Positions 14,711-15,040 of a stretch of DNA of 15,040 nucleotides are shown in pieces. A program made the translations under genes and the position numbers. The stretch is taken from contig CALXSX010000103.1 of NCBI GenBank assembly GCA_944391265.1, forward strand, positions 1 through 15,040. The letters run 5' to 3'. The notes below the pieces were generated by a model. The model saw only the letters and a list, made by a program, of their open reading frames with translations, did no database searches and was not told the origin of the DNA. This stretch comes from an uncultured Clostridia bacterium. Its GTDB lineage: Bacteria; Bacillota; Clostridia; UBA1381. Within the stretch, counting starts at the first letter, position 1. Each line of letters starts with the position of its first letter.

Positions 14711-15040
14711 TTAAATTTTACCGTGCTTTTCCCTGTACTTTCCGGGGGACACGCCCGTTACGCTTTTAAATATCTTGGAAAAATAGCTCTGGTCATCGAA
14801 TCCAACCAAATTTGCCGCGTCGACAAGAGAGACGGAGCTGTCGAGCAAAAGCACCTTGCTCTTTTCTATACGCACCTTGTTTATGTATTCTGAAAGCGAT
14901 ATGTTCATCTCCTCCTTGAATGTTTTGCTGACATACGACTTGCTCAGGTAAACATAATCAGCCATCTCATTTAATGAGATTTTGTTCATATAATTGCTTT
15001 TGATGTACGCCGTTATCTTGTAGATTATGTCGGTGTGCTT
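14711..15040 (-). CDS. AraC-family transcriptional regulator, C-terminal DNA-binding part (truncated by window edge)
   Basis: The frame is open to the window edge, so only the last 109 residues are visible. They make an AraC-type double helix-turn-helix. The first motif is LNEMADYVYLSKSYVSKTFKEEMNISLSEYINKVRIEKSKVLL. The second is SVSLVDAANLVGFDDQSYFSKIFKSVTGVSPGKYREKH, with the family signature GFxDxSYFSKxFKxxTGxSPxxYR. The upstream residues (KHTDIIYKITAYIKSNY) are the usual lead-in helix, so the ATG at 14989 is internal. The sensor or receiver part lies outside the window; in clostridia such C-termini are common in two-component (YesN-like) and in sugar-responsive regulators. What it controls cannot be told here. 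It ends 60 bases before its own terminator, and the aminopeptidase has an independent promoter. Confidence 0.92.
   Translation of the reverse strand, partial: KHTDIIYKITAYIKSNYMNKISLNEMADYVYLSKSYVSKTFKEEMNISLSEYINKVRIEKSKVLLLDSSVSLVDAANLVGFDDQSYFSKIFKSVTGVSPGKYREKHGKI

Overview
The window looks like a chromosomal segment of a low-to-moderate-GC Bacillota, most likely an anaerobic clostridium of the Oscillospirales/Christensenellales kind. The signs are strong AGGAGG-type ribosome sites, several textbook TTGACA-17-TATAAT promoters, an L10-type ribosomal leader with an intrinsic attenuator, frequent ATA isoleucine codons, and cell-surface proteins with SLH, stalk and Listeria-Bacteroides repeat domains. 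I would not name a genus from this alone. I see no tRNA, rRNA, transposase, integrase, phage gene or CRISPR array.

Layout. Bases 1-1841 (+) carry the last 85% or so of tex, a conserved RNA-binding transcription accessory protein. It is split by an apparent one-base deletion just before the C-terminal S1 part, and a hairpin terminator follows. From 2051 to 5248 (+) a strong promoter drives a large secreted protein: leucine-rich repeats, two Flg_new repeats, a long helical region, an acidic and Gly/Ser linker, a beta repeat domain and three SLH domains. A bidirectional terminator (5296-5326) separates it from the convergent minus-strand block.

On the minus strand, read from high to low coordinates: an AraC-family regulator C-terminus (cut by the window edge); an M24 Xaa-Pro-type aminopeptidase with its own consensus promoter; a two-gene surface operon (stalk-domain protein, then a PepSY/YcdB-like protein with C-terminal SLH domains); a terminator; a membrane-bound CapD/WbpM-type nucleotide-sugar dehydratase overlapping radC by one base (TAATG); and a ribosomal operon with promoter and L10 leader followed by rplJ, rplL, yceD and rpmF.

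The genes combine housekeeping functions (Tex, RadC, L10, L7/L12, L32, YceD, aminopeptidase) with envelope functions (three exported proteins, two of them with SLH anchors, and a glycan precursor enzyme). SLH domains bind secondary cell-wall polysaccharide and CapD-type enzymes make nucleotide sugars for surface glycans, so a link between these genes is possible, but only proximity supports it. I found no convincing new biological system. The points most worth following up are the tex frameshift, the composite SLH surface protein with a dyad at its transcription start, the rplJL-yceD-rpmF arrangement, and the stalk/PepSY-SLH pair with a perfect inverted repeat in its leader.
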